Shown here piece by piece: positions 11,701 through 22,688 of a stretch of DNA of 64,000 nt (the stretch's first letter is position 1; every line of letters starts with the position of its first letter). Source of the DNA: Hippophae tibetana (Eukaryota > Streptophyta > Magnoliopsida > Rosales > Elaeagnaceae); assembly GCA_037013495.1 (NCBI GenBank), contig CM072809.1, forward strand, positions 5,231,001-5,295,000, read 5' to 3'. The notes under the pieces were generated by a model. The model did not search any database and was not told where the DNA came from. It saw only the letters and a list, made by a program, of their open reading frames with translations. The translations under genes and the position numbers were made by a program.

Positions 11701-12530
11701 ACGATATTGAACTCGTCTATGGTATTTGTTTGCTCATAATCACTATGGTCGTCTTTCTTCATTACTTTACCTTTGTTCGTTTCTTGTTCCTTCTTGAACA
11801 TCCAGTAAAATTTCTTAATGTGACCCTTCCTCTTGCAGTGATGGCATTCAGCATTGGCAAATTTGTTTGATTTACCTCTGTTCTTACTTCTGGGTTTTTG
11901 TTCTTTGTACAGTCTCCTTCCTCTAGACTTTGTGATAAGGGCTTGTGCTTCTGAATCTCTTTCCTTGTTTTGTTTCTCATATGAGAACATGGTTTCTACA
12001 ACATATTCAAACTCCATCTTGTCTTTTGCATAAGTCAGAGTTGTTGTGATATGATTATATGATGAGGGTAGTGATTCCAATAACATCACATCTTTCTCTT
12101 TATCGCTAAAACTCACATTAAATCTTACTAAGTGAGAAAACTTGCTGTTGAAATCGCTAACATGTTGCATCATGCTCACAATATCTTCCTTCCTCATCTA
12201 ATATAGCTTCTTCCATAAATAAAACTTATTGGCAAGTTTCTTTGACATGTACATGTTTTCTAGAGTCTCCCATGTTTCTTTAGCAGTCTTGAAATTTTTT
12301 TATTCAATATTTTGCAAGACACTGTCTGAGAGATTTAGACGGATTGTACTAGCTGCAATCTCATTTATTTCCTCCCACTATTCCTCGGTAACAGTTGCTA
12401 CCTTCTTTTCTTTTCCCAACAACGCCTTATGGACCTTCTGTTGAATGAGAATATCCTTCGTCCTCCTTTTCCATAAAGAGAAATTATTATTGCCATTTAA
12501 TTTCTCAATATCTACCTTCTCGCTTGACAT
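8704..12530 (-). pseudogene. Copia gag-pol polyprotein, degenerate
   Basis: Read on the - strand. Gag starts near 12530 (MSSEKVDIEKLNG) with an in-frame stop around 12300 and another near 12200; its zinc knuckle at about 11845-11800, CHHCKRKGHIKKFYW, has lost the last cysteine to tyrosine. Protease keeps WVIDSGATVHA near 11655. The GAG-pre-integrase motif WHKRLSHM is near 11270. The integrase core (11042-10488) has FIDDHSRKTW, RIDNDGEY (usually RSDNGGEY) and LNGLAERMN. RT begins near 10103 with QKWIEAMQDEMKSL and continues with EVEQMDVKIAFLHGDLEEE, then LLLYVDDILIVG near 9540. RNase H (9024-8704) keeps DSRKSTSCY, ALSTTEVEFIA and RSKHIDVRYHWIRD. At least five frame breaks separate these pieces, so no functional product is expected. 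Confidence 0.92.
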
Positions 12531-12656
12531 TTTTTTTCTCGCTCTGTTTCTTTTTCTGCAAATAAATGCACCCTGGATCTAATAAAAAATATTTTCTAAT
12601 ATGGTAGATCAGTTTATGCTGCAACCATAGAGCATATTAAGAATTTTACTAGACCA

Positions 12657-12668
12657 GCTTTGATACCA
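12657..12668 (-). other. Primer-binding site of copia element B
   Basis: TGGTATCAAAGC on the - strand, two bases inside the 5' LTR, matches the 3' end complement of initiator tRNA-Met (TGGTATCAGAGC) at 11 of 12 bases. Confidence 0.88.
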
Positions 12669-12670
12669 AT

Positions 12671-13237
12671 TGTTGGGCACAATGGGTAAAAATAAAATAA
12701 ATTCAACAGAATAAAATAATTACACCATAAATTTAATATAGTTCATCCTTTAATTTGGGCTAAGTCTACTGGACAAACTCCGAAAATATATTTTTTCCAC
12801 TAATAAGATTAATGGGTACAAAGTGAGAGACAATACAATAAATTGAGATAAATCCAAAATAGTGTCACACAAGTGTTTTTCAAACTCACTATTTTGCCAC
12901 TCCCCTTTTAGAAAAATATCTCAATATTTTTCTAAGATATTCTCTCTCATTTTCTTACACACAACACTATTTTTCTTCAAAGGAAATTGTTCCTTTGGCT
13001 TTGATTTACTTCTTTTCTTGTTTTGATGTGTTGATATATCTCTAAGACAAAGACATTGCCTATCAATGTTAGATGCATTTGTCAAATGTGGTTGCACTTA
13101 CCATTCGTGGTTGCGCTTACCATTTGTGGTTGCACTTACCATTTATGGTTGCACCTACCAATTGTGGTTGTACCTAACATTTATAGTTGCACCTAACATT
13201 TTTATTTTCTTCCTCTTCAATGTAGGAGTGACTTACA
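12671..13237 (-). repeat. 5' LTR of copia element B with a 20-bp minisatellite
   Basis: 567 bp, TG...CA ends in + orientation. About six tandem 20-bp units (consensus near TGTGGTTGCACTTACCATT) occupy roughly 13078-13200, and a homologous but diverged array is in the other LTR. The array precedes the outer end of the LTR and so lies in its U3 part. Confidence 0.9.
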
Positions 13238-13814
13238 TATATTGGGTTTAGTTTGAAGATGCTATGTGTAAAGAAATAATCAGTAAATTCTTTACATGTA
13301 ACAATATCCAACTTTGGTTTGGTCAATTGTAGTTTCGATTGTTGACAACAGATGCAATCTATGAGATCATATTTTAACCTGAAAACCTAGGCAATATATT
13401 TTTGATAAACAGATTTCTGGATGGATGTTGATAGAAAATAAAAAGCTCCATTTGTTGCAAATTACTAGAAACTCCTCTTTTATTCAATGTTTTTTTTAAC
13501 TTGGTTGTAAGAAAATACTAGCTTAGCTTACATAAAATAAAAGAATTACTCTTCCGTGGAAAGGATGGAGTTCCAAGTATTGTCTGTTTAACCATGTCAA
13601 CCTACATTTCACTGTTAATGATTTGCATGAACAACAAAATTGAGTCTAATTTGCAGAAAGATCTAAACTGCTACATTCTTATTGCAACAGCCTTTGGAGG
13701 CATGTGCATTGGTGCACTTACAATGTTGGTAGATTTCATAAGAGCAATAGGATCAGGAACAAGAATTCCACTTGTGAGAAAGAGAGAACAAGTGAGTTTG
13801 GCTTATTTGGCTTT

Positions 13815-13932
13815 TGTTAGAAACTCATGCCTAACTCAACCCAATAAGATCTCATTAAGTTAAGGATTACTCAAGCTTATAAGCAGTTTTGCTGTTTTGT
13901 TCCTAGTCGATGTGTGACAAGGATACTTAACA
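13815..13932 (-). repeat. TRIM terminal direct repeat, left copy
   Basis: 118 bp, TG...CA ends; functions as the 3' LTR in element orientation and is bordered inside by the purine tract at 13933-13944. Confidence 0.88.
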
Positions 13933-14028
13933 GTCTCCCTCCATACGGTGGACAAATGTGGATATTAGCGTCACGGTGAGACTGTGGTAGAGCCCAATTA
14001 GGTCCAAACACAAAGAGACTTGACCCAA

Positions 14029-14039
14029 CTCTGATACCA
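14029..14039 (-). other. TRIM primer-binding site
   Basis: TGGTATCAGAG on the - strand, immediately adjacent to the right terminal repeat, identical to the usual plant initiator-tRNA-Met primer site. Confidence 0.88.
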
Positions 14040-14157
14040 TGTTAGAAACTCAGGCCTAACTCAAACCTAATAAGATCTCATTAAGTTAAGGATTACCCAA
14101 GCTTATAAGCAGTTTTGCTGCTTTATTCCTAGTCGATGTGGACAAGGATACTTAACA
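14040..14157 (-). repeat. TRIM terminal direct repeat, right copy
   Basis: 118 bp, TG...CA ends; serves as the 5' LTR in element orientation, with the primer-binding site directly inside it. Confidence 0.88.
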
Positions 14158-15412
14158 ACTTTTAAGCAATCATACAATACAAGTCATGTAAATTAACAAT
14201 GCTAGAGCTCCCCTGCAATTTTGATGTTTTTCTGTGATATGTAAGTAGGTTCTTTAACACCAAAGGCTTTAGATGACGATACTCACAATCTTAGTTTAGT
14301 TCTTGCTCTTTTTTGTCGGAAGAGAATGCAAGGTGGTGATTGAAAGTTTCCAAATAGTTATTTGTTCTAGTATATCATTCCGTGTCCAAGTATATATGGT
14401 CTCGGCTTTTATGAATTTTTTTTTACATACGAATTCATCGTAAATATTTTTCCCGTTCTTTTGAGTGCTAATTGAGTTTTAATTTTTCAAAAGCTTGAGG
14501 AAATTGCATGCTTATCTACATGTATGTATGTACACCGTTATTGTTTATCAATTATCCTTAAGTTGACAGCACTAACAGACATGCGTTTTGGACAATTACG
14601 TAACAATTACACCTTATGGTATAACCTAACAGATACGTTTTGAGCGATTCATTTCAATTGGTCTGGTAGCTACGCTAATATTGCTATATATTTCGAAGTC
14701 TTAGGGATGTGTAACCTATTAAAGCGAAAGGGGTTGAGATCTATGGATCATACCATGAAATTGGCTATTGTAGCTCTGTGAGTAGGAAGATCCTATTACT
14801 TTTAACTTAATGTAAAAAACTCTTTATGATATAATCAGTCTTATATACCATATTATAAAATGAATCACATGTACAAAGTAAAACATAAAATAGAAACGTC
14901 TTACAACGGACTTTAGCGTCCAAGTTCTTACAATTTGTTGAACGAGGGGTTTGGAATATCCCTTACAATGTCGTAAAGTAACTTGGTTCATTTTTTTCAT
15001 TCTATGAGCTACCTTGGAAGTTTTCTTGAAAGAGAAGCTGTGTCAAACAAAATATTCATCGGTATATGCTCATTATGGACACTTAATTAAAAAAAATGTA
15101 GTGATTATTATAGAAGAAACGAAATTAATCCTCGTGAACAGAAGTAGAAAACAAAGAAACATACACGATTCAAGGAAAGGGTAGGTTAAGCAATCAGGAA
15201 TTAGCTGGCATAATATATTTTACTATTTTTTTATTTTTTGTTTTTTTAGTAATAATATATTTTACTATTTGGTTATGTTGTGGTTAAGTTATAATATAAT
15301 GGCGTTGCTCCTCATCAATGTGAAATTAGCTACTAATGTTACTCAAAGGTTAGACAGTATTCAGCTGTAATGGACATTACCTGGCCAAAATAATTATTCC
15401 CGTAGTTTTACT

Positions 15413-15525
15413 ATTTACCCCTAAAAATATATATATATTATGTGAACGGTATTTTTTGAATATATATTAACCATTTTCTATATGTTATAAATATATATAT
15501 ATACCGTGTGAATATGAGGGGTTAA
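15413..15525. repeat. Imperfect palindrome, possible short MITE
   Basis: ACCCCT... GTGAACGGTAT on the left is mirrored by ATACCGTGTGAA...AGGGGT on the right, with AT-rich arms and a short loop around 15455-15490. Target-site duplication was not found. Confidence 0.4.
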
Positions 15526-17747
15526 AAATAAAAGGGACTATACTGTCCAATTAAATAAAAAAAAATTAAACCATTAACTAATAGAAAGAAAAAAAAAATT
15601 AATTATATTATTTGACCTTAAAATTTACCTAGATATATACATAAATCTATAAATTTTTAAAATTTATAATTTAGTTTTTAAAATTTTAAAATTATAAATA
15701 TGTATTTTAGTAGAACTATGAATTATATATATAAAATTTTAAAAAATTTATAATTAAATTATACGATTTAAAAGTATATAATTTATGTATAAAGTTATAA
15801 AATTTTGATAAATAAATGATAAGAATTAAAAATTTAAAGATTTATTTTAAAAAAATTAAATAAGCTTTAAAGCTGGTCAAAATTTGGAGGTGTAAGATAA
15901 AAAATAATAAAAAATCTCTCATTCATTGGGTTTCAAGTTGACATTGCAGGCTCAAACCGACCATTTGAGTATATAGCCCAAATCTAGCTATAATGCTTAA
16001 AAATTAATCAAAAGTTTAAAATATTAAAAAACTAATCAAAGCACTTGTTTTCATGTTTGACAAAGACAGTGATTCATTTGCTCGGCATGCTTTTGACCAA
16101 TTTTATAAAAAACCTACAACTCATGTCCACTTTTGATATTTCTTCTTTACACAGTACACTCAACTTAGATTTGAATATCAAAATTTTGATCGTGCAAAAG
16201 AAGATTAAGAGAATGTTTGTCTTGCACAAGTAATATGTATTATGCAATTAGAAAGTTTTTTTTTTATATTACCTTCGAACTATTTTACACTTAGAATTTT
16301 AATAATAAATCAAATAAGGATAAGAAAAACTCTTAAAAAATGAAAAATAAATAAATCAATATTTGGAATGATTTATATAAAATCTAATGGTTAGTATTGC
16401 AAAATGTAATTTTTTACTTTCTTAATAATGTTCCCAATTAAGAATCATTCAAGTAATACCTATTTATTAGATGAATAATTTAACTTCTTTATAAATTCTT
16501 AAAATTATAAAATTTACATATTAGTATTCTAATTTTTTAAAATAGTTTACTTATGCAATAATTTAATGAAAACCATGTTTTTAAAATTTAAATTTGTCCA
16601 CGTAGAACAAATAACATATTCATATTATATGTAATTAGTAAATTAATCATATATTATTGGTTAAAATTGGAGAAATTATTTCTTATTTTCGAACTATTAT
16701 TGATGTAATATTAAAAGATAAATTTATATTATACCTAAAAATTTAAATTGTGTATAAATTAATTTGGACAAAAATAATGAATATCTTTTCATTTATATTT
16801 ATATTTTAGTTTAATTAAGAAACAATTTAAACTAGAACCTTACGTAGTTTTTATTTAATAATATTCATGAGTGCATTTTCTTAATAGATATATTATTTTT
16901 ATTTTTGTAATGAGTTTTGGAAAAACAAAACGAGTCTCTAACTTAAGGATTTACTTTTTAATTTAAAATTTTAAAAAATAAAAAAATATAATAATTTTTT
17001 TCTTTATTTTAAATATATTGAAAAATAAATAAAAATATAATAATTAAGGTGAAAGATATATATTTTTAATTAATGTAATAAATTTTCTTAAAATAACATA
17101 ATTGTCAGCTGTATTGATAAAAAGTCAACTAATGAAATTAATATAAATTGCAACCTCACATGTTTTAAATATTATGTAAATGAAATATTTTAAATTCTTG
17201 AAAATTTTAACTCATGAAATAAGCTTGAAGAGAAAATAGATTGTAAGAAAAATGATGAATATGACATCTAGAACTAATCAAATTTGTGTCACGAGTATCT
17301 TTGATATGCATTTTGTTATATATGTATATATATTATGATTTAAGTGAATTGGATAAAATCTAGGAAAAAGGATGTAGTGTTTTTTAAGGTTGTTATAATT
17401 TATTTGTTACATCATAAATGATTTCACCCAATTTTTTCAAATATATGATTTATATGGTAAAATGTGTGAAAATTATATTAAGAAGTTTACTTTTTATAAT
17501 TTTTCTAAGTTGCATAACATAAATGATGTCAGATTAAAAATATATCATAATTTTTTATTTAAAAAAATATATCGTTCGAAATAATAAAAAATAAATTACA
17601 ATACTTAAAAATTGAGCCTTAACTCTGAATCAAAAAATCAACTTCTGAGTTAGAAGTTTATTCAGACTTATAAATAATACTGTTATTTTATTCTTAATCA
17701 ATGTGAGACTTAAGATATCTATTCACATCCACTAGAGTCTAGATTTA

Positions 17748-17795
17748 CGATACGATACGATCCGAATTTAAGATACGATCCGAATTTACGATATG
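17748..17795. repeat. Short tandem repeat of CGATCCGAATTTA(A/C)GATA type
   Basis: ACGATACGATACGATCCGAATTTAAG is followed by ATACGATCCGAATTTACG; about two to three irregular units of 18-20 bp. Confidence 0.6.
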
Positions 17796-18399
17796 ATAAT
17801 CAATTAGTACGAAGAAATCAAAAGTTTAACTTTGTTAAGAACTTAAAAACTAAGACGTAAACTATAAAGATAAAAATTAATTTATGAGTTAAAAAATTGT
17901 AAAGAATTATAAACAATATTAATTAATTACTCTTAAACAACGTGATATTTAACAACTATATATATATATATATGCTATTAACCTTTCAACTTTGATGACA
18001 CGTGTTTACCATGCAAATCACTCGTAGGAACTCTCTGATCCGAGCATCTACAGACAGATGACAAATACGACCATGGTCATCGATTAATATTGACCGTTCA
18101 TTTCAGATCTTCTAATCAAATTCCTAAAATACCAATTCGCGTTTCAAAATTTCCTAGGACCCACCTCTCACAACGTTAAAATCATAACCTTAAATGCCTC
18201 AAGGGTATAAATGTCATACCGTAACAATAAAAATCGTAGAAAGCGACCAAACCATGCCGCGGATTTTTATTCCCAAGGCCCCGTCTTGTCTGACCCTTTG
18301 GCCTTTCCCCAATGACTCTGTGCTTTTTTGTCTTTTCAGAACTCCCCCTCTCTTTCAAGCTCTGTTTTCTCTGTAGCTGGAGCTCAGGAGCTTCCTTCA

Positions 18400-18612
18400 T
18401 TCTTTAGTAAAACATTCTCTCTCTCATCTTGAGCTCCTGCCCTTTCCCTCCCCGTAAAACCCAATTTTAATATCCTTTCTCCATTAGTCTACTAGTTAGC
18501 TATTAGGTCAAAAATCAACCGTGAATAAGAAAAATCTTCGGAGTAATTGAAGGGGTTGAATACATTTCAAAAACACTATATTCATTCATACAAGACGAAG
18601 TTTCTATGCAAG
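18400..18612 (+). other. Candidate 5'UTR exon of the DUF641 gene
   Basis: A pyrimidine-rich, less AT-rich leader (18400-18480) ends in a consensus donor, CAAG|GTAAGG, with GT at 18613-18614. No long ORF lies in it. The next strong acceptor in the right place is CTTAGCTCTGCAG at 22685, three bases before the DUF641 start codon. Joining them is an inference; an independent promoter nearer the CDS is possible. 18000-18400 would be its promoter; no clear TATA box is seen. Confidence 0.45.
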
Positions 18613-21600
18613 GTAAGGGGTTGTACTTGGGAAACTTCGCTGGAAGTTTTAATTGTTTATAAATATTGAGTTATGTAGTTATTCCTGGCCTACCATATTT
18701 TTTATATGATTGTGTAATGATATTTATTCTTTGTTGGTTGTTTGAGGCAATATTATAATATAAAATTCATGAATATGCTTTTTTGGAGAGGATCTGAGTT
18801 TATAAAATGGTCTTCAAGGGGTTTTTAAATTATATATGTTTTCATATTGTATCGAATGAGTTAAAGCTAGCCCTGAATGCCAGTTTTGTTTCCCTCAAAA
18901 GCATTTCTTCTTTATCTTTTTTAAAGTTTGCTTCATAGCATTTTCATTTTGTTGCTTGCCAAACTCAGATTTCATATTTTATTTAATTTCCCTTTCCATT
19001 TTCGTTAATTTGTTGATTATTTTTCTGTGCAAAAACACTTTTGAAACACTCAAAAATTGTTATAAGCAATTTCCAGTCCAAGTAGGAAAAATAAAAGTTG
19101 TACCTAAAGCCATCGATTTCCTACAATAAAAGGAAATAGGTTTTGAAAAACAAACATATATATCATAAAAGTGATTTAGGTTTTGACGATTGAAGTGAAG
19201 TTTTTCTCAGATTTTCTTGCTGATTTTTCCTTGTCAGTAAATTTAGTGTCACGCTCTAACATTTTATTTATTTATACTCTCTAACGGTCAGGGACTCAGG
19301 GTTCTTGTATATTTATAACCGAAGTTGCTACGAGATGATTTTCGCGGGCCTTGTCATTTTGTTTTGTTGAGATTGGCGTTACAATGAGGAGAAATTGAAA
19401 GAGTGAGATTATCACGATATATTTTACAAGGTAAATTACAATTTTTGATTGGCCAGTACGTATAGTATCTAATTTATGTCTGCTGGGTCCAAAATGATCT
19501 TATTTAAATGAACGGCTCTTAGCGAATACATGGTTTTATTTATTTTTTCTCTTTTTTCTCTTTATATGATTTAATTATTTTATTAATATAAATAGATTTT
19601 TTTATATCATAAATTTATAATAAATTATAACTGATATCATACATTAGTATTTGTAAATATAATTAGGTCTATTATTACGTAATAGTAGGTGATGAGATTC
19701 TGAAATGTTATTTGTGACTCTGATACAATTGTTACATGTAAAAGTCTTATTATAAATAGATCTTATTTTGTTTTAAAAAAATGTATTGTTGTTTTGTTTG
19801 GTTATAAAAATTAACTTTTTTATCTGATTTTTCGTTAATATATGTAATTAATGTATGTTTTTTTTATAGATATGTATTTAATAAAATAATGAGAATTTTA
19901 TTTAAGATTTATAAAAAAATTCTTAAAGGGTAATTTTTTTATAAATTTATATTTTGAAAATATAAATATAATCATATATGTTATTTTGTTATTTTTAATT
20001 AAAAATAAAATAAAATTTCAACTTACTATATTTTTTCACAAACAAATTAACATATATGTTTTTTGAACAAATAAAATAAACATCTTTAGTTTAAATAAAC
20101 CGATCATTTGATAATAAATCTAAATTTTATTAGAGTGTGGTGTTAAAGTTCTCGTACTATGCGTGAGCGTGAGTGATAAGGTTGCTGGCTAAGTGGGGGT
20201 ATGACATGATGGTATTAGCTTCTTGTGAGATATCATCTGATAATGTGTATTGGATGTGATTTCTTTTTGGGTCTGTATGTGTTTTTTGACGTTTGACTTT
20301 TGACTTTTAGGTGCAAATTTGATTGCTTAACTAATGTTTAGAATTTAGAGGTTTTTTTTCTTTTTTCAATTACCTCAAAGTACAATCAAAACTCGTAATA
20401 ATAAAATATTAATTAATTGATTAATTAAAACTGTGATTATATATAAAAATTTGATTTTTTTTTCAAAAATAATTGATAATTGTTTATTAAAATTATGGTT
20501 AATTAAAATTAAATATATATTAATATTATGTTTTTGTATGTTAAAAAATATATTTTTAATATTAAACATATATTTTTAATAATTATATTAAATTTTGTTT
20601 ATATATATAACACTTAAATAATTGAAGAATGCAAGTTATTCAATATTTTAAATAATTTAGTAAAATAAGTATTATATTAATATTTTAATTTTTAAAATTA
20701 AATATATTTAAAAAAATTATAAAAAATAACATTATTATTATTTATACCGATGAAATTAGTATTTTAATTATATTGAACATGTTTTAATAAGACTATTTTC
20801 AAGATTAAACAAGTGTAAATAGTTATAATTTAATTTAAATAATGTATAATTTGAAGGTGTTTAAATTAAAATGATTTGTTTGATTTTTTGTAATAGTTAA
20901 AATATATGAGTTGTATATAATACATATTATTTTATATTTATAAGTTTTAATTGTATTATTTTTGTTTTTTTAATATATTTATGAAAAAATATCATCTTAG
21001 AAATGATCTTAATTTAATTTAAATAATTTTTAATTTTAGTCGTATTTAAATTAAAATTTATTATAAATTTGATATAAGAATTATTATTTTTAGTTATAAA
21101 TTAAAATTATTTATTTTGAATATAAGATTTAAATATTGTTTTTATGAATGAGACCGAATGAATTTAAAATAAATATAGAATATTAAGGCAGTTGGGTGAT
21201 GTATGTTATTTATAATATTTAATGAGGAGCATGGCTGTCTCTTTCATCATTTATGACCATTAGATGAAGAACTTGCAGGGTTAATAGATCCAACGGTTAG
21301 AAAAATCACCTCTTTTGGAACTCTGATTTCTATTGGGTCCACGTGATTTTCCCAAGGGGAAAAAATCGAGATTCTCTTAGATATGTCATCCATAAATTCC
21401 AAACTTAACTGGGGTGGGTCCGAACTGATTTTCACCTAGGTGCAAACTTTTTTTTTCTTTTTCTATTTTTCCTTTTATTTATTTTTTATTTTTTTGCAAA
21501 ATGATCCATGTGAAACTCCTGTCTTTTATAGAAAATAATTGAGAAAATGATGATCAAAGTCACTTAAGATTTAGCCTCAGTGTACATTTATTCCTTTAAA

Positions 21601-22685
21601 ATTAATCTTTTATAGAAAATAATTGAGAAAATCATCGTCAAAGTCACTTAATACTTAGCCTCAGTGTACATTTATTCCTTTAAAATTAAAAAAGTGTTTC
21701 CCAGCAAAATAAAAAATTAATTAAAAATAATATTATTTTAATGATATTTTTATTAAAATATTATTTTTTCTTTAAGTGATGAAAATAGATTAAAACTCCA
21801 TCTTTTAGTAATGAATAAATAACAATTAAAATGAAATAAAGTTTACAAAATATTTGTTTAATAATTTGTTATTATCACTATTTTATTTTTTATTTTTTTA
21901 AAAAATAAAAATGTATTTGAATAATTTTTTGTTAGAATATTTTTTATTAATAATTAACAATTTTATATTAAAATATACTTTTATCATTATTAATTACTGG
22001 TGTTTTAGTAACGAAAAATAATATTAGAGAAAAAGAAAAATGGATCCAGTACACACTTATTATTATCCTTGTTGCACTAAGTTTAGATATTAAGCATTAA
22101 ACACACCTTGAAACCATTTTTGTTATCTACTGATGAGATAGCTTCTTTTTACGTGTTGACGTGTTCTTATGAAATATTAGGCTTAATCAGGAGATTAAAC
22201 AATTCCCTCCTTCTCTCTTTAAACGAAATGTAATATAATATTATAAAAGGCAAAGGCGTAACTATGTGGTGTCATATATTATCTTGCAACAAGGGTTGTC
22301 ATCATAAACCTATTTTATTTAGTGTTTCATCTGCAGTTTCTCCTTCTTCTGTTATTTTTTTTTTCTCCTTCTCTTTTCTTTTTCCCGCGTTAAAAATTAC
22401 TTTTATAAAGCTTTCACATAAAACAAATGAATGGCTGAGACGTGTAATACAAATAGAATTTCCCTATCAGAGTTAATGGTATCGTTCTGAGTGTTTAAAG
22501 CATATCTAGCCTTTTGCTTTTCTTCAATCCATTCATCATCATCATTATCTTCATCGTCATATGTGCAGATCTTTTAATCCTTTTGTTTTTCTTTTTTCTT
22601 TTTTCTATTTACTTTATTGAATCAGCTACTTGAAACCTTGGTGGCTTAGTTAGTCTCCTTTTACACACTAATCTTAGCTCTGCAG
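18613..22685 (+). other. Candidate 4.07-kb 5'UTR intron of the DUF641 gene
   Basis: Mostly AT-rich with no coding content. A more balanced island at 21240-21430 contains a G-box core (CACGTG near 21340) and could instead be a promoter. A tandem duplication lies at 21522-21689. The end is a polypyrimidine tract and CTGCAG. Confidence 0.4.
21522..21689 (+). repeat. 84-bp tandem duplication
   Basis: TCTTTTATAG starts at 21522 and 21606; the two 84-bp units differ at a handful of bases. Confidence 0.85.
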
Positions 22686-22688
22686 AGT

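Larger units (their letters stand above)
8016..13237 (-). mobile_element. Ty1/copia LTR retrotransposon B, complete but inactivated
   Basis: A 5222-bp element on the - strand. The two LTRs (12671-13237 upstream, 8016-8573 downstream in element orientation) are bracketed by a perfect 5-bp target-site duplication TATAT at 8011-8015 and 13238-13242. A primer-binding site TGGTATCAAAGC (12668-12657) and a polypurine tract GGGAAGGGGAGATT (8587-8574) adjoin the LTRs. Gag, protease, integrase, RT and RNase H are recognisable in the copia order (integrase before RT) but broken by stops and frameshifts. The LTRs differ at many positions and by small indels, so insertion is old. The element is inserted in the Sec61 pseudogene, whose blocks lie on both sides. 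The WMFRVKHE-type RT and Gag resemble the TNT1/Tork group; this lineage call is tentative. Confidence 0.95.
6011..13776 (+). pseudogene. Sec61 alpha (SecY-type translocon channel) pseudogene, intron-retaining, split by a copia element
   Basis: Four blocks match plant Sec61 alpha, the pore subunit of the ER translocon. Block 1, 6011-6353: MGDGFRVLHLVRPFLAFLPE, then stops and a frame change, then ITPIVTSELVMQLLVGSKII and EVDNNVGEDCALL. Block 2, 7038-7260: NGAKILLGIMITIGEGVAYV, LVVGIAILFIVQLCFEGIIV, QKGYGLGSGISLFIATNIW, with stops. Block 3, 7682-7850: [37 protein letters not shown]. Block 4, 13622-13776: ESNLQKDLNCYILIATAFGG and CIGALTMLVDFIRAIGSGT. Splice-like gaps between blocks (acceptor CTTCAG at 7032-7037) show introns were retained, so it arose by DNA duplication, not retroposition. 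Segments between blocks 3 and 4 are missing, and copia element B occupies 8016-13237. In-frame stops at LREK, GMYG, DELL and FYRQ positions rule out function. Normal length is about 475 residues. Confidence 0.92.
13815..14157 (-). mobile_element. TRIM (terminal-repeat retrotransposon in miniature), 343 bp
   Basis: Two 118-bp direct repeats, 13815-13932 and 14040-14157, each start TGTTAGAAACTC and end GGATACTTAACA. They differ at about seven positions. The 107-bp interior has no ORF. On the - strand TGGTATCAGAG (14039-14029), a perfect initiator-tRNA-Met primer site, directly abuts the repeat at 14040, and a purine-rich ATGGAGGGAGAC abuts the other repeat. Flanks GCTTT (13810-13814) and ACTTT (14158-14162) are a 5-bp target duplication with one mismatch. 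This is the full anatomy of a TRIM; mobility would depend on proteins from an autonomous copia-type element. It inserted just after the last Sec61 pseudogene block. Confidence 0.9.
14163..17990. other. Intergenic, AT-rich; no gene recognised
   Basis: Apart from an imperfect palindrome at about 15413-15525 and a short tandem repeat at 17748-17795, only low-complexity AT-rich DNA is seen. The 62-codon frame at 16045 has no recognisable content. Confidence 0.6.

Noticed and set aside
13594..13863. 89-codon frame as an independent gene
   Set aside because: It is the last Sec61 alpha block plus read-through into the TRIM.
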